A stretch of 64,000 nt of DNA from Actinoplanes flavus (GCF_017592555.1 NZ_JAGFNS010000007.1:269228-333227); one strand, 5' to 3'. Counted from the first letter of the stretch, positions 26,262 to 35,770 are shown. Notes: generated from the sequence alone by a model not told the origin. Numbers and translations are program-made.

Positions 26262-26910
26262 CACCCCTCACCCGGCCCTCACCGCCGCCTCAGCCCCGCG
26301 CCCTCCCCGACAGTCACCAACCTCAGCGGGCCCTCACCGCCGCCTCAGCCCCGCGCCCTCCCCGACAGTCACCAACCTCAGCGGGCCCTCACCGCCGCCT
26401 CAGCCCCGCACTCTCCCCGACAGTCACCAACCTCAGCGGGCCCTCACCGCCGCCTCAGCCCCGCACTCTCCCCGACAGTCACCAACCTCAGCCGGCCCTC
26501 ACCGCCGCCTCAGCCCCGCACTCTCCCCGACAGTCACCAACCTCAGCCGGCCCTCACCGCTGCCTCAGCCCCGCACTCTCCCGGACAGTCACCAACCGCA
26601 CCCGGCCCTCACCGCCGCCTCAGCCCCGCACTCTCCCCGACAGTCACCAACCGCACCCGGCCCTCACCGCCGCCTCAGCCCCGCGCCCTCCCCGACAGCC
26701 ACCAACCTCAGCTGGCTCCCCGCGCTGTCTCGGCCCAGCGAGACAGCGCCGACAGCCAGCCGCTCACCTGCCTCGGCTGGCTGCCAGTGCTCTCTTCGGG
26801 CGCGCGGAACAGTGCTGGCGGCCAGCCACCAACCCCGACTGGTTCTCGGCGCTGTTGCGGGCCGCGTGCGAGAGCCCTGAGAGCCGGCTGAACATGATCT
26901 TGGAGGAGCT
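26262..26910. repeat. Gene-less azlC-azlD gap filled by a 55-bp minisatellite
   Basis: About eight tandem 55-bp units occupy roughly 26277-26710. Each contains CACCGCCGCCTCAGCCCCGC followed by CCCCGACAGTCACCAACC; the marker CGCCTCAGC falls at 26286, 26341, 26396, 26451, 26506, 26561 (as TGCCT), 26616 and 26671. There are no unique spacers between units. The remaining sequence to 26910 has degenerate pieces with the motifs CCAGCC and CAGCGCTG-like half sites. The array is pyrimidine-rich on the plus strand and one reading frame stays open through it, but I see no real gene. Confidence 0.9.
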
Positions 26911-27219
26911 ATGTTGATCACCGCGATCGTGGTGCTCGCGGTCGGGACCTATGCGATCCGCCTCAGCGGCGTGGTGCTGCGCGATCGCCTGGAACTGTCC
27001 GAGCCCCTGCAACGGCTGCTGCCGATGTCGGCCGCCGCGCTGCTGGCCGCCCTGGCCGGGACGGCCGCGCTGATGGCGGGTAGCGAGTTCGCCGGATTCG
27101 CCCGCCCGGCCGGGGTCCTGGTCGGCGGTCTGCTGGCCTGGCGGAAAGCGCCGTTCGTGGTGGTCGTCGTGGCGGCCGCCGCCGTCACTGCCCTGCTGCG
27201 CCTGGCCGGCGTCGAGTAG
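26911..27219 (+). CDS. azlD: AzlD family branched-chain amino acid transport small subunit
   Basis: A 102-residue protein with four hydrophobic segments matching AzlD: VLAVGTYAIRLSGVVLRDRL, a central LPMSAAALLAALAGTAAL, and VLVGGLLAWRKAPFVVVVVAA. GGAGGAGC precedes the ATG. It should pair with AzlC as a two-subunit exporter. If it is cotranscribed with azlC, the mRNA must run through the 55-bp repeat array. Confidence 0.93.
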   Translation: MLITAIVVLAVGTYAIRLSGVVLRDRLELSEPLQRLLPMSAAALLAALAGTAALMAGSEFAGFARPAGVLVGGLLAWRKAPFVVVVVAAAAVTALLRLAGVE

Positions 27220-27513
27220 GGCACCGTCGTCCCGCGCCTGGCCGAGAGCCTTCCCCGAGCCGGGCGGGTGAGTGGGCAGCACGGCCCGGTGGGCGCGGCA
27301 CTGGCGTGATTCGGCAGCGGGGTGGGTGAGTGGGCAGCACGGCCCGGCGGGCGCGGCACTGGCGTGATCCGGCAGCGGGGTGGGTGAGTGGGCAGCACAG
27401 CCCGGCGGGCGCGGCACCGGCGTGACCCGGCAGCGGCTCGCGCCGAACCGGCGGAACGGCCGGTTCTCGATGGGGGCGGCCATGCCCGTACCGGAAAGGG
27501 TCGAAAAAGACGA
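27220..27513. repeat. Gap after azlD with a 58-bp tandem repeat
   Basis: Three 58-bp units start with GGGTGAGTGGGCAGCAC at 27266, 27324 and 27382 and run to about 27440. They differ at only a few positions. The rest of the gap up to the hairpin at 27514 shows no gene. The unit is unrelated to the 55-bp array upstream of azlD. Confidence 0.85.
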
Positions 27514-27539
27514 ACGCGGAGACCGGGTGGTCTCCGCGT
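27514..27539 (-). terminator. Terminator of the DUF3043 gene
   Basis: A perfect 11-bp stem (ACGCGGAGACC with GGTCTCCGCGT) around a 4-base loop lies just after the DUF3043 stop on the minus strand and is followed on that strand by TCGTCTTTTTCG. It would also meet transcripts from azlD. Confidence 0.85.
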
Positions 27540-27552
27540 CGCGTGCGGGACG

Positions 27553-28167
27553 TCAGACGGTCGCGCCGAGTTGGACCTTCGGCTTCGGCACGCGCATCCG
27601 CCGGAAGGTCAGGCCGCGCATGATCCCGTAGAAGTAGAGGCCGCCCAGCTTCTGCGTGGTCTGCGGGAAACGCGCCCGGACCTGCTTCTTGATCCGGCGG
27701 GCGATGAGGACGCTGTCGACGAAGACGGCCAGCGCCAGACCGGCCCAGAGCACGTTGCTGGCCAGGTAGACCGCCCGGATGTTGATCGACGAGCCGATCA
27801 GCACGACCACCGCGCCGGCGATGAAGAACGACCCGACGGTACGCCGTGAGTCGACGATGTCGCGGACCAGCGAACGCTCGGGGCCGCGATCCCGGGCGAG
27901 CAGGTAGCGCTCGTCGCCGTTGCGCATGCCCTCGGCGGCCTCGGCGCGCTCGGCCCGCTGCCGTTCGCGCATCTGCTTGTACGCCTCTTTGCGGCTGGCG
28001 GGCGCCGGGTCCTGCACGCGGCGGCCCTGGGCGGCCCGCTTCGGCGTGACCACCCCGAGCTCCTTCTTGCTGGGCGTGTAGCCCTTGGGTCGCGGCTCGG
28101 CGGCGACCACCTCCTGCCCGGCGGGGGAGGCGTCGGCATCGGCTGGCTTACGGCGAAACAGCGGCAC
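27553..28167 (-). CDS. DUF3043 family membrane protein
   Basis: A 204-residue actinobacterial protein of the DUF3043 type (Rv2206 is the likely counterpart in the same conserved region). The basic, charged N-terminal half contains GYTPSKKELGVVTPKRAAQG and many arginines and glutamates (residues 20-110); two membrane helices follow (about 120-165: GSFFIAGAVVVLIG and LWAGLALAVFVDSVLI) and then a basic C-terminus. The start is taken as the GTG at 28167 (VPLFRRKP), the usual family N-terminus, 6 bases after a TACGCT box, which suggests a leaderless transcript. An ATG at 28203 would place the start inside the upstream terminator hairpin. Function unknown. Confidence 0.88.
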   Translation of the reverse strand: MPLFRRKPADADASPAGQEVVAAEPRPKGYTPSKKELGVVTPKRAAQGRRVQDPAPASRKEAYKQMRERQRAERAEAAEGMRNGDERYLLARDRGPERSLVRDIVDSRRTVGSFFIAGAVVVLIGSSINIRAVYLASNVLWAGLALAVFVDSVLIARRIKKQVRARFPQTTQKLGGLYFYGIMRGLTFRRMRVPKPKVQLGATV

Positions 28168-28183
28168 GTAGGAAGCGTAGCCA

Positions 28184-28214
28184 AACGGCGCGGTGTGTCG
28201 CACACCGCGCCGTT
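28184..28214 (-). terminator. Terminator hairpin after murA
   Basis: A perfect 14-bp stem, AACGGCGCGGTGTG paired with CACACCGCGCCGTT, with a 3-base TCG loop. It lies between the murA stop and the DUF3043 start. There is only a short T stretch after it on the minus strand. Confidence 0.75.
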
Positions 28215-28234
28215 GATCGTGACGAACTCGCGGC

Positions 28235-29590
28235 TCAGAGCCGCTCGACGTGGGCGCCGAGAGCGGCCAGCTTGGCTTCGAAGTCCTCGTAGCCGCGCTT
28301 GATCAGGTTGACGCCGTAGACCCGCGAGGTGCCCTCGGCGGCCAGTGCCGCGATCAGGTGCGCGAACCCGGCCCGCAGGTCGGGGATGCGCAGATCGGCG
28401 GCGTGCAGCTTGGACGGGCCGGCGATCACCGCGGAGTGCATGAAGTTGCGGCGGCCGAACCGGCACGGGGTGCCACCCAGGCAGTCCCGGTAGACCTGGA
28501 TGGTGGCGCCCATCGAGTTCAGCGCCTCGGTGTAGCCGAGCCGCTGCTCGTACACCGTCTCGTGCATGATCGAGATGCCCCGGGCCTGGGTCAGCGCCAC
28601 CACCAGCGGCTGCTGCCAGTCGGTCATGAAGCCGGGGTGCACGTCGGTCTCCAGCGCGACGGCCTTCAGCTCGCCGCCCGGGTGCCAGAATTTGATGCCG
28701 CCCTCGGAGCCGGCCACGCCCGCGCGGGCCACCCGGTCGTCGGTGATCTTCAGCTCGCCGCCGATCGAGCGGTAGACGTTCAGGAACGTCATCATGTCCT
28801 GCTGGCGGGCGCCGAGGACCTCGATCTCGCCACGGGTGGCGAGCGCCGCCGCGGCCCAGCTGGCCGCCTCGATCCGGTCCGGGATCGGCTTGTGCTCGTA
28901 GCCGTACAGCCGGGGCACACCCTGGATCTCGATGACCCGGTCGGTGTGCACTTTGATGATCGCGCCCATCTTCTGCAGGATGCAGATCAGGTCGATGATC
29001 TCCGGCTCGATCGCGGCGTTGCGCAGCTCGGTGACGCCCTCGGCGCGGACCGCAGTGAGCAGCACCTGCTCGGTGGCGCCGACGCTCGGGTAGGGCAGCT
29101 CCAGCTTGGCGCCGTGCAGACCGTTCGGGGCGCTCAGGTGCATGCCCTCGGGGGTCTTGTCGACGACCGCGCCGAACTCGCGCAGCGCCCCGATGTGGAA
29201 GTCGATCGGGCGCGGGCCGATGTGGCAGCCGCCCAGGTCCGGGATGAACGCGTGACCGAGGCGGTGCAGCAGCGGCCCGCACAGCAGGATCGGGATCCGG
29301 CTGGAGCCGGCGTGGACGTTGATCTCATCGGTGCTGGCGCTCTCCACGTTGGTGGGGTCCATCACCAGTTCGCCGTCCTCGGCTCCGGCGGAGACCTTCA
29401 CGCCGTGCAGCTCGAGCAGCCCGCTGACCACCTCGACGTCGCGGATCCGCGGTACGTCGAAGAGGCGGCTCGGGGACTCGCCCAGCAGGGCGGCCACCAT
29501 GGCCTTGGAGACGAGGTTCTTGGCGCCACGAACCCGGATCTGCCCCTGCAGCGGCGTGCCACCGTGCACGACCAGGACATCTTCGGTCAA
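28235..29590 (-). CDS. murA: UDP-N-acetylglucosamine 1-carboxyvinyltransferase
   Basis: A 451-residue cytosolic enzyme that adds enolpyruvate from PEP to UDP-GlcNAc, the first committed step of peptidoglycan synthesis. It has the EPSP-synthase double fold: RGAKNLVSKAMVAALL with the K/N substrate residues near 24-25, the fosfomycin-target loop LGGCHIGPRPIDFHIG with active-site C122, and the C-terminal DLRAGFAHLIAALAAEG with the catalytic aspartate and arginine. The start is a TTG at 29590, behind GGAGG with 5 bases of spacing; upstream in-frame codons do not look like MurA. It is the type usually found as the main MurA of Streptomyces. Terminator hairpin follows. Confidence 0.94.
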   Translation of the reverse strand: MTEDVLVVHGGTPLQGQIRVRGAKNLVSKAMVAALLGESPSRLFDVPRIRDVEVVSGLLELHGVKVSAGAEDGELVMDPTNVESASTDEINVHAGSSRIPILLCGPLLHRLGHAFIPDLGGCHIGPRPIDFHIGALREFGAVVDKTPEGMHLSAPNGLHGAKLELPYPSVGATEQVLLTAVRAEGVTELRNAAIEPEIIDLICILQKMGAIIKVHTDRVIEIQGVPRLYGYEHKPIPDRIEAASWAAAALATRGEIEVLGARQQDMMTFLNVYRSIGGELKITDDRVARAGVAGSEGGIKFWHPGGELKAVALETDVHPGFMTDWQQPLVVALTQARGISIMHETVYEQRLGYTEALNSMGATIQVYRDCLGGTPCRFGRRNFMHSAVIAGPSKLHAADLRIPDLRAGFAHLIAALAAEGTSRVYGVNLIKRGYEDFEAKLAALGAHVERL

Positions 29591-29757
29591 CGTAACCTCC
29601 AGCCGGCGGGCGTGTCGCGCCCGATGATCGAGTAAGCAGAGCGCGGGCGGGGGTACCCGATTCTGCAACCGGGGAAGCATAGCGCTGAGTGACAACCACG
29701 GCAGCCGTGGCGATGCGTGAAACGCCGTTAAATGCTGATGGATGAGGCGCGCCAAGA

Positions 29758-29780
29758 GAATCCACCGTGCGGGTGGATTC
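29758..29780 (-). terminator. Candidate terminator after nadA
   Basis: GAATCCACC pairs perfectly with GGTGGATTC around a 5-base loop, 17 bases after the nadA stop on the minus strand, followed by TCTTGG. The 9-bp stem is good but the T tract is poor. Confidence 0.6.
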
Positions 29781-29796
29781 AATCGGCTACGGAGAG

Positions 29797-30975
29797 TTAT
29801 GGCAAGGCGAGCATCTGGTCGAGGGCGATCCGGGCCTCATGGGCGGTCTTTTCGTCCACCGTGATGACGTTCGGCACCCGTCCGGCGACCAGTTCCTCCA
29901 GCGCCCACACCAGGTGGGGGAGATCGATCCGGTTCATGGTGGAGCAGTAGCAGACCGTCCGGTCGAGGAACATGATCTGTTTGTCCGGGTGGGCCAGCGC
30001 GAGACGGCGGACCAGGTTCAGCTCGGTGCCGACCGCCCAGGCCGAACCGGGCTCGGCCGCCTCCAGAGCCTTGATGATGTACTCCGTGGAGCCCACGTGG
30101 TCGGCCGCCCGGACCACGTCGTGGCGGCACTCCGGGTGCACCAGGACGTTGACGCCCGGCACCCGCTCCCGCACCTCACGGACGCTGTCCAGGGTGAACC
30201 GGCCGTGCACCGAGCAGTGCCCCCGCCACAGGATCATCCGGGCGTTGCGCAGCTGCTCGGCGGTCAGGCCGCCCTGCGGCTTGTGCGGGTCGTAGAGGAC
30301 GCAGTCGTCCAGATCGAAACCCATCTCCAGCACGGCGGTGTTGCGGCCCAGGTGCTGGTCGGGCAGGAAGAACACCTTCGACCCCTGCTCGAACGACCAG
30401 GTCAGGGCCCGCTTCGCGTTCGACGACGTGCACACCACGCCGTTGTTGCGGCCGACGAACCCCTTGATGTCGGCGGACGAGTTCATGTACGTCACCGGGA
30501 CGATGTCACCGGCGATGCCGAGGTCCTCGAAGTGCTCCCACGCCGTCTCGACCTGGCCGAGCACCGCCATGTCGGCCATCGAGCAGCCGGCCGCGAGGTC
30601 GGGCAGGATGACCCGCTGCGACGGCTTGGTCAGGATGTCCGCGCTCTCGGCCATGAAGTGCACGCCGCAGAAGACGATGAACTCCGCCTCGGGACGGGCC
30701 GCCGCCTGCTGGGCCAGCTTGAACGAGTCGCCCGTCACATCGGCGAACCGGATCACCTCGTCGCGCTGGTAGTGATGCCCCAGCACGAACACCCGGTCGC
30801 CGAGCGCCGCCTTCGCCGCCTCGGCCCGGGCCACCAGGTCCGGGTCGCTCGGGGCGGGCAGCTCGCCGGGGCAGTCCACGCCCCGCTCGCTGGCCGGGTC
30901 GGTGCCCCGCCCGAGCAGGAGCAGAGCCACAGGGGTGTTCGCGGGTTCGGTCCAGGTCGACGTCACGCCAGCCAT
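29797..30975 (-). CDS. nadA: Quinolinate synthase
   Basis: A 392-residue [4Fe-4S] enzyme that condenses iminoaspartate with dihydroxyacetone phosphate to quinolinate in NAD synthesis. The three cluster cysteines sit in FCGVHFMAES, GVVCTSSNAKRAL and LVHPECRHDV. Other family motifs are LGHHYQRDEVIRFADVTGDS, PDLAAGCSMADMA, MNSSADIKGFVG and FLPDQHLGRNTA. The start is taken as ATG 30975; it is divergent from glycerate kinase across 60 bases. No nadB or nadC is nearby in the window. Confidence 0.96.
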   Translation of the reverse strand: MAGVTSTWTEPANTPVALLLLGRGTDPASERGVDCPGELPAPSDPDLVARAEAAKAALGDRVFVLGHHYQRDEVIRFADVTGDSFKLAQQAAARPEAEFIVFCGVHFMAESADILTKPSQRVILPDLAAGCSMADMAVLGQVETAWEHFEDLGIAGDIVPVTYMNSSADIKGFVGRNNGVVCTSSNAKRALTWSFEQGSKVFFLPDQHLGRNTAVLEMGFDLDDCVLYDPHKPQGGLTAEQLRNARMILWRGHCSVHGRFTLDSVREVRERVPGVNVLVHPECRHDVVRAADHVGSTEYIIKALEAAEPGSAWAVGTELNLVRRLALAHPDKQIMFLDRTVCYCSTMNRIDLPHLVWALEELVAGRVPNVITVDEKTAHEARIALDQMLALP

Positions 30976-31035
30976 GTTCGCACAGCGGATGAGACGGTAG
31001 CTGCGCCCCGGAGGGTGTGCTGCCACACTCGCGAT

Positions 31036-32142
31036 GTGCGCGTACTGATCTGTCCGGACAAGTTCGCCGGTACCCTTTCCGCCCCCGAAGTCGCCCAAGC
31101 CGTCGCCGACGGCTGGTCCGTCCCGGGTGACGTCCTCGTGCAACGGCCGCTCGCCGACGGCGGCCCCGGATTCGTCGAGGTCCTGGCCGCCGCGCTGGAC
31201 GGCCGGCGGATCCCGGTGGACACCGTCGACCCGCTCGGCCGCCCGGCCCGGGGCGAGATCCTGTACGCGAACGGCGTCGCCTACGTGGAGAGTGCCCAGG
31301 CCTGCGGCCTGCACCTGCTCACCGCCGCCGAACGCGACCCCCGGGTGACCACCTCGTACGGCCTGGGCCTGCTGCTGGCCGCCGCCGTCGAGACCGGAGC
31401 GGCCGAGGTGGTCGTCGGACTGGGCGGCTCCGCGGTCAACGACGCCGGCGCCGGCATGCTGGCCGCGCTGGGCGCCGCCCCGGTCGACGCCGCCGGCCAG
31501 GCCCTGCCGTACGGCGGGATCCCGCTGATCACCGCGGCCGCCCTGGGCGGTGTCCCCCGGCTGCGGCAGGTGCGCCTGGTCGCCGCCACCGACGTGGACA
31601 ACCCGCTGACCGGCCTACACGGCGCCAGCAACGTCTTCGGCCCGCAGAAGGGCGCCGGCCGGGAGGACGTGCTGCGCCTGGACGCCGCCCTGGAGCACTT
31701 CGCCGGTGTGCTGGAGAAGGCGTTCGGGATCGAGGACCTGGCCACCCGCCCGGGCGGCGGCGCGGCCGGCGGTCTGGGCGCCGCGCTGATCGCCCTCGGC
31801 GGCACGGTCACCTCCGGCATCAACCTGGTCACGAACCTGATCGGCCTGGATCGCGAACTGGACGCCGCCGACCTGGTGATCACCGGCGAGGGTTCCTTCG
31901 ACCACCAGTCGCTGCGCGGCAAGGTGGTCGCCGGGATCGCCGCCGGGGCCCGCGACCGGGGCCTGCCGTGCGTGGTGCTGGCCGGCCGCAACGAGACCGG
32001 GCAGCGGGAGGCCGCGGCCGCCGGGGTCACCGAGACGCACACCCTGGTGGAGCATTTCGGCGACGTCGAGACGGCTCTCACCGAACCGGCCCGTGGCCTG
32101 CGGGAACTCGCGGGCCGCCTGGCCGGGCAGTGGAGCAGGTGA
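31036..32142 (+). CDS. Glycerate kinase
   Basis: A 368-residue kinase of the GlxK/GarK (glycerate 2-kinase, type 1) family. The N-terminus VRVLICPDKFAGTLSAPEVA, the segment RPLADGGPGFVEVLAAAL, LGLGGSAVNDAGAGMLAALG, and the C-terminal DLVITGEGSFDHQSLRGKVVAG are all family hallmarks. It phosphorylates glycerate with ATP. The GTG at 31036 was chosen because the conserved strand begins immediately. Rv2205c is the matching M. tuberculosis gene, also next to the ErpA-type gene. Confidence 0.95.
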   Translation: MRVLICPDKFAGTLSAPEVAQAVADGWSVPGDVLVQRPLADGGPGFVEVLAAALDGRRIPVDTVDPLGRPARGEILYANGVAYVESAQACGLHLLTAAERDPRVTTSYGLGLLLAAAVETGAAEVVVGLGGSAVNDAGAGMLAALGAAPVDAAGQALPYGGIPLITAAALGGVPRLRQVRLVAATDVDNPLTGLHGASNVFGPQKGAGREDVLRLDAALEHFAGVLEKAFGIEDLATRPGGGAAGGLGAALIALGGTVTSGINLVTNLIGLDRELDAADLVITGEGSFDHQSLRGKVVAGIAAGARDRGLPCVVLAGRNETGQREAAAAGVTETHTLVEHFGDVETALTEPARGLRELAGRLAGQWSR

Positions 32143-32230
32143 TCTGATCGGCCCCGGATTGGGAATCCGGGGGATTGGGGTTAGCGTTGCCTGGTACGGC
32201 ACATGACCGCACCTGGCAGGGAGATACCTA

Positions 32231-32599
32231 GTGACCACTGAAGCGCACACCGAGTCGACCGAGGCGACCGCCCCGACCGGCGTCATCCTCACCGACGTCG
32301 CCGCGGTGAAGGTCAAGGCCCTGATCGAGCAGGAGGGGCGCGACGACCTGCGCCTGCGCATCGCCGTACAGCCCGGTGGCTGCTCCGGCCTGCGCTACCA
32401 GCTCTTCTTCGACGAGCGCTCGCTCGACGGTGACGTCGTCAGCGACTTCGACGGCGTCGAGGTCGTGGTGGACCGGATGAGCGCTCCGTACCTCGCGGGC
32501 GCGACCATCGACTTCGCCGACCGGATCGACGCTCAGGGTTTCACCATCGACAACCCGAACGCGCAGAACTCCTGCGCCTGTGGTGACTCGTTCCACTGA
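32231..32599 (+). CDS. erpA: HesB/IscA/ErpA-type iron-sulfur cluster carrier
   Basis: A 122-residue A-type carrier. The three conserved cysteines are C51 in GGCSGLRYQL and C115/C117 in the C-terminal NSCACGDSFH. It has a 15-residue extension rich in Thr/Glu before the core. The GTG start has GGGAG upstream. A-type carriers pass Fe-S clusters to apoproteins; with NadA, the Rieske protein and other Fe-S enzymes nearby, targets are plentiful, although proximity does not prove partnership. Rv2204c is the M. tuberculosis equivalent. Confidence 0.93.
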   Translation: MTTEAHTESTEATAPTGVILTDVAAVKVKALIEQEGRDDLRLRIAVQPGGCSGLRYQLFFDERSLDGDVVSDFDGVEVVVDRMSAPYLAGATIDFADRIDAQGFTIDNPNAQNSCACGDSFH

Positions 32600-32609
32600 G
32601 ACAACCTTT

Positions 32610-32644
32610 GAACAGGCCGTCCCGTTGTACGGGGCGGCCTGTTC
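32610..32644 (+). terminator. Terminator after the erpA-type gene
   Basis: GAACAGGCCGTCCC pairs with GGGGCGGCCTGTTC with one G-T pair and a short loop, 11 bases after the stop. Strong stem, but no T tract on the plus strand. Confidence 0.75.
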
Positions 32645-32675
32645 GCTGCTTCGGGCCGGTAGTCTCGACGCGTAA

Positions 32676-33683
<1,008 letters not shown>

Positions 33684-33690
33684 CCACGAC

Positions 33691-34203
33691 ATGGTGTTAG
33701 CGGTCTTCGCCGGGCTCCCCGGCGTCGGTAAGAGCACCCTGGCCGCCGCGGTGGCCGCCGAGCTGCCCGCGACGGTCCTGGCCGTCGACACGGTCGACTT
33801 CACGATGCGGCGGTACGGGGTGCAGGAGCCGCGGCCCGGCTACGCCGCCTACGGAGTGGTGGCCGCGCTGGCCGAGGAGCAGCTCCGGATCGGCCACCAC
33901 GTGATCATCGACGCGGTGAACCCGGTCCGGTCGGCGCGGCAGCTCTGGGTGGACCTGGCCGAGCGGATGGAGGTGCCGCTGCGGGTCGTCGAGGTGATCT
34001 GCGGCGACGACGTGGAGCACCGGCGCCGGGTCGAGGAGCGCTTCAAGGCGCGCGACCACGAGGGCATCCCGGACTGGGTGCGGGTCCTGGAACGACAGGC
34101 GGAGTACGAGCCCTATCTGGGTCCGCGCCTGGTCGTCGACACCCACCTGGCCAAGGATCCGGTGCCGTCCGTGGTCGGCTATCTCGACGATCGCCGCCGG
34201 TGA
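33691..34203 (+). CDS. P-loop ATPase/kinase-like protein
   Basis: A 170-residue protein with Walker A GLPGVGKST at residues 8-16 and a kinase-like core (HHVIIDAVNPVRSARQLWVDLA, then RRRVEERFKARD). It resembles small AAA_33 kinases that act on nucleosides, sugars or toxin targets; no substrate motif is visible. Seven bases from the PfkB kinase gene, so cotranscribed. Confidence 0.88.
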   Translation: MVLAVFAGLPGVGKSTLAAAVAAELPATVLAVDTVDFTMRRYGVQEPRPGYAAYGVVAALAEEQLRIGHHVIIDAVNPVRSARQLWVDLAERMEVPLRVVEVICGDDVEHRRRVEERFKARDHEGIPDWVRVLERQAEYEPYLGPRLVVDTHLAKDPVPSVVGYLDDRRR

Positions 34204-34237
34204 CCAGGCGATAGTCCGCGGAGCGAAGCGGAGCCGT

Positions 34238-34447
34238 TCAGCTCAGCCTGCGCACGTCGAAGGCCTGGCCGTCGGCGGCGACGAACTCCTGGCCCTTCAT
34301 CCGGCACCAGGCGGGGATGTCGTTGGCCGCGGCCGGGTCGTCGGCGAGCACCCGCACGATCTCGCCGACCGCCACGCCCGGAATGGCCCTGGCCAGCCGG
34401 ATCACCGGGATCGGGCAGCGCAGGCCCCGGCAGTCCAGGGTGATCAG
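34238..34447 (-). CDS. TusA-type sulfurtransferase, probably starting at CTG
   Basis: About 69 residues with the TusA fold: TLDCRGLRCPIPVIRLARAI holds the CPxP motif (sulfur-carrying C11), and VLADDPAAANDIPAWCRMKGQEF the second conserved part. No ATG, GTG or TTG is available in frame close to the core; the next upstream would overlap the desulfurase gene by about 170 bases and carry unrelated sequence. A CTG at 34447 forms CTGA with the desulfurase stop, 7 bases after AGGAGG, exactly as ATGA starts do elsewhere in this window. So a CTG start is proposed. It would take sulfur from the desulfurase. Confidence 0.8.
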   Translation of the reverse strand: MITLDCRGLRCPIPVIRLARAIPGVAVGEIVRVLADDPAAANDIPAWCRMKGQEFVAADGQAFDVRRLS

Positions 34448-35589
34448 ATCCCGGCCTCCTTCCGGATGGCGGCCACCACGCCCGGCAGCACGGTGAGGAA
34501 CCTCTCGACGTCCGCCTCGGTGGTGTCCCGGTGCAGCGACACCCGGACGTTGCCGTGGCTGAGCACCCCCATCGCCTCCAGCACGTGACTCGGGCGCAGC
34601 GTCGACGAGGTGCACGAGGAACCGGAGGAGACGGCGAAACCGTGCCGATCCAGGGCGTGCAGCAGGGCCTCGCCGTCGACGTACAGGCAGCTGAACGTGA
34701 CCAGGTGCGGCAGCCGCTCGACCGGGTCGCCGACGATCTCCACGTCCGGCACGGTGGCGGCCACCCGCTCCCGGATCCGGTCGACCAGGGCGCTCAGCCG
34801 GACCGCCTCGCTCCGCGCCTCGGCGGTCACGGCACGAAGGCTCGCGGCCGCCGCGACCACGGCCGGCAGCGAGAGCGCGCCTGGGTGGCGGGGGCGATAA
34901 AGATCATCCTGAGGGTACGGGGAGAGCCACCGCACACCCTTGCGCACCACCAGCACGCCGACCCCCGCCGGACCGCCCCACTTGTGTGCCGAGGCGCTCA
35001 GCAGTGACCAGCCGGGCGGCACCGGCGCCCGGCCCACGGTCTGCGCCGCGTCCACGAACAGCGGCACCCCGGCCTCGGCGCACAGCTCCGCGGCGGCGGC
35101 CACCGGCTGCACCGTGCCCACCTCGTGACTGGCACTGATCAGGCCGGCCAGGGCCACCCCACCGGCCCGGACCGCGGTGGCCCACGCGTCCAGGTCGAGC
35201 CGGCCCAGCCGGTCCACGCCGACCTCCACCGCCTCGGCCGTACGTGCGGCGTGCAGCACCGCCGAGTGCTCGATCGCCGAATGCACCAGCACCCGGCCCA
35301 CCCGCTCGCGCCCGCGCAGCCCGCCGAGGACCGCCGCCTGGGCCGCCGCCGTGCCGGAGGGCTGGAAACTCACCTCGTCCGCCCGTACGCCCAGGATCTC
35401 GGCGACCACCGCGGTGGCCGCCTCGTGCAGCTGCTGGCCCCGCCGCCCGGCCGCGTAGAGCCGGGACGGGTCGGCCCAGCCGTCGGCGAGGGCGGCGAGA
35501 AGCGCCTCACGTGTCACCGGATGCGGCGGCGCCGCGGTGGCGGCGTCCAGGTAAGCGGGCGCCCCGGCCGGATCGCCTGTGTAATCCAC
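34444..35589 (-). CDS. Cysteine desulfurase (class V aminotransferase fold)
   Basis: A 381-residue PLP enzyme that releases sulfur from cysteine onto its own active-site cysteine. The PLP lysine is K203 in SASAHKWGGPAGVG with H202 beside it, the ring aspartate is D180 in PLFVDAAQTVG, and the persulfide cysteine is C326 in SSGSSCTSS. The C-terminal RPSHVLEAMG is typical of NifS/IscS. It is coupled to a TusA-type gene, suggesting sulfur relay to thiolation pathways rather than (or as well as) Fe-S clusters. Starts at GTG 35589. It is divergent from ctaC. Confidence 0.94.
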   Translation of the reverse strand: MDYTGDPAGAPAYLDAATAAPPHPVTREALLAALADGWADPSRLYAAGRRGQQLHEAATAVVAEILGVRADEVSFQPSGTAAAQAAVLGGLRGRERVGRVLVHSAIEHSAVLHAARTAEAVEVGVDRLGRLDLDAWATAVRAGGVALAGLISASHEVGTVQPVAAAAELCAEAGVPLFVDAAQTVGRAPVPPGWSLLSASAHKWGGPAGVGVLVVRKGVRWLSPYPQDDLYRPRHPGALSLPAVVAAAASLRAVTAEARSEAVRLSALVDRIRERVAATVPDVEIVGDPVERLPHLVTFSCLYVDGEALLHALDRHGFAVSSGSSCTSSTLRPSHVLEAMGVLSHGNVRVSLHRDTTEADVERFLTVLPGVVAAIRKEAGI

Positions 35590-35770
35590 ACAGGGAACGG
35601 TATCGTCCGGTTGTCCGGGTGTTTTCCGGGACGGGTCGCTCCCACGCCAGGGCCCCCAGCCCCCCGGTGGCTGGTCGCCGTGGCCTGGTCGAGTAGTGTG
35701 CGACCGTCAGTGAGCCTTGCCGCCAGGTGTCCGGTTTCGGCAGGCGGCGCTGCTAAGGAGGCAGAAGCAG

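Noticed and set aside
26277..26710. CRISPR array
   Set aside because: Units are contiguous 55-bp tandem copies with no unique spacers, and no cas genes are in the window.
26262..26917. Open frame through the 55-bp array after azlC
   Set aside because: It encodes a repeat of Pro/Ser/His/Ala with no family resemblance; it is open only because each unit lacks stops in that phase.
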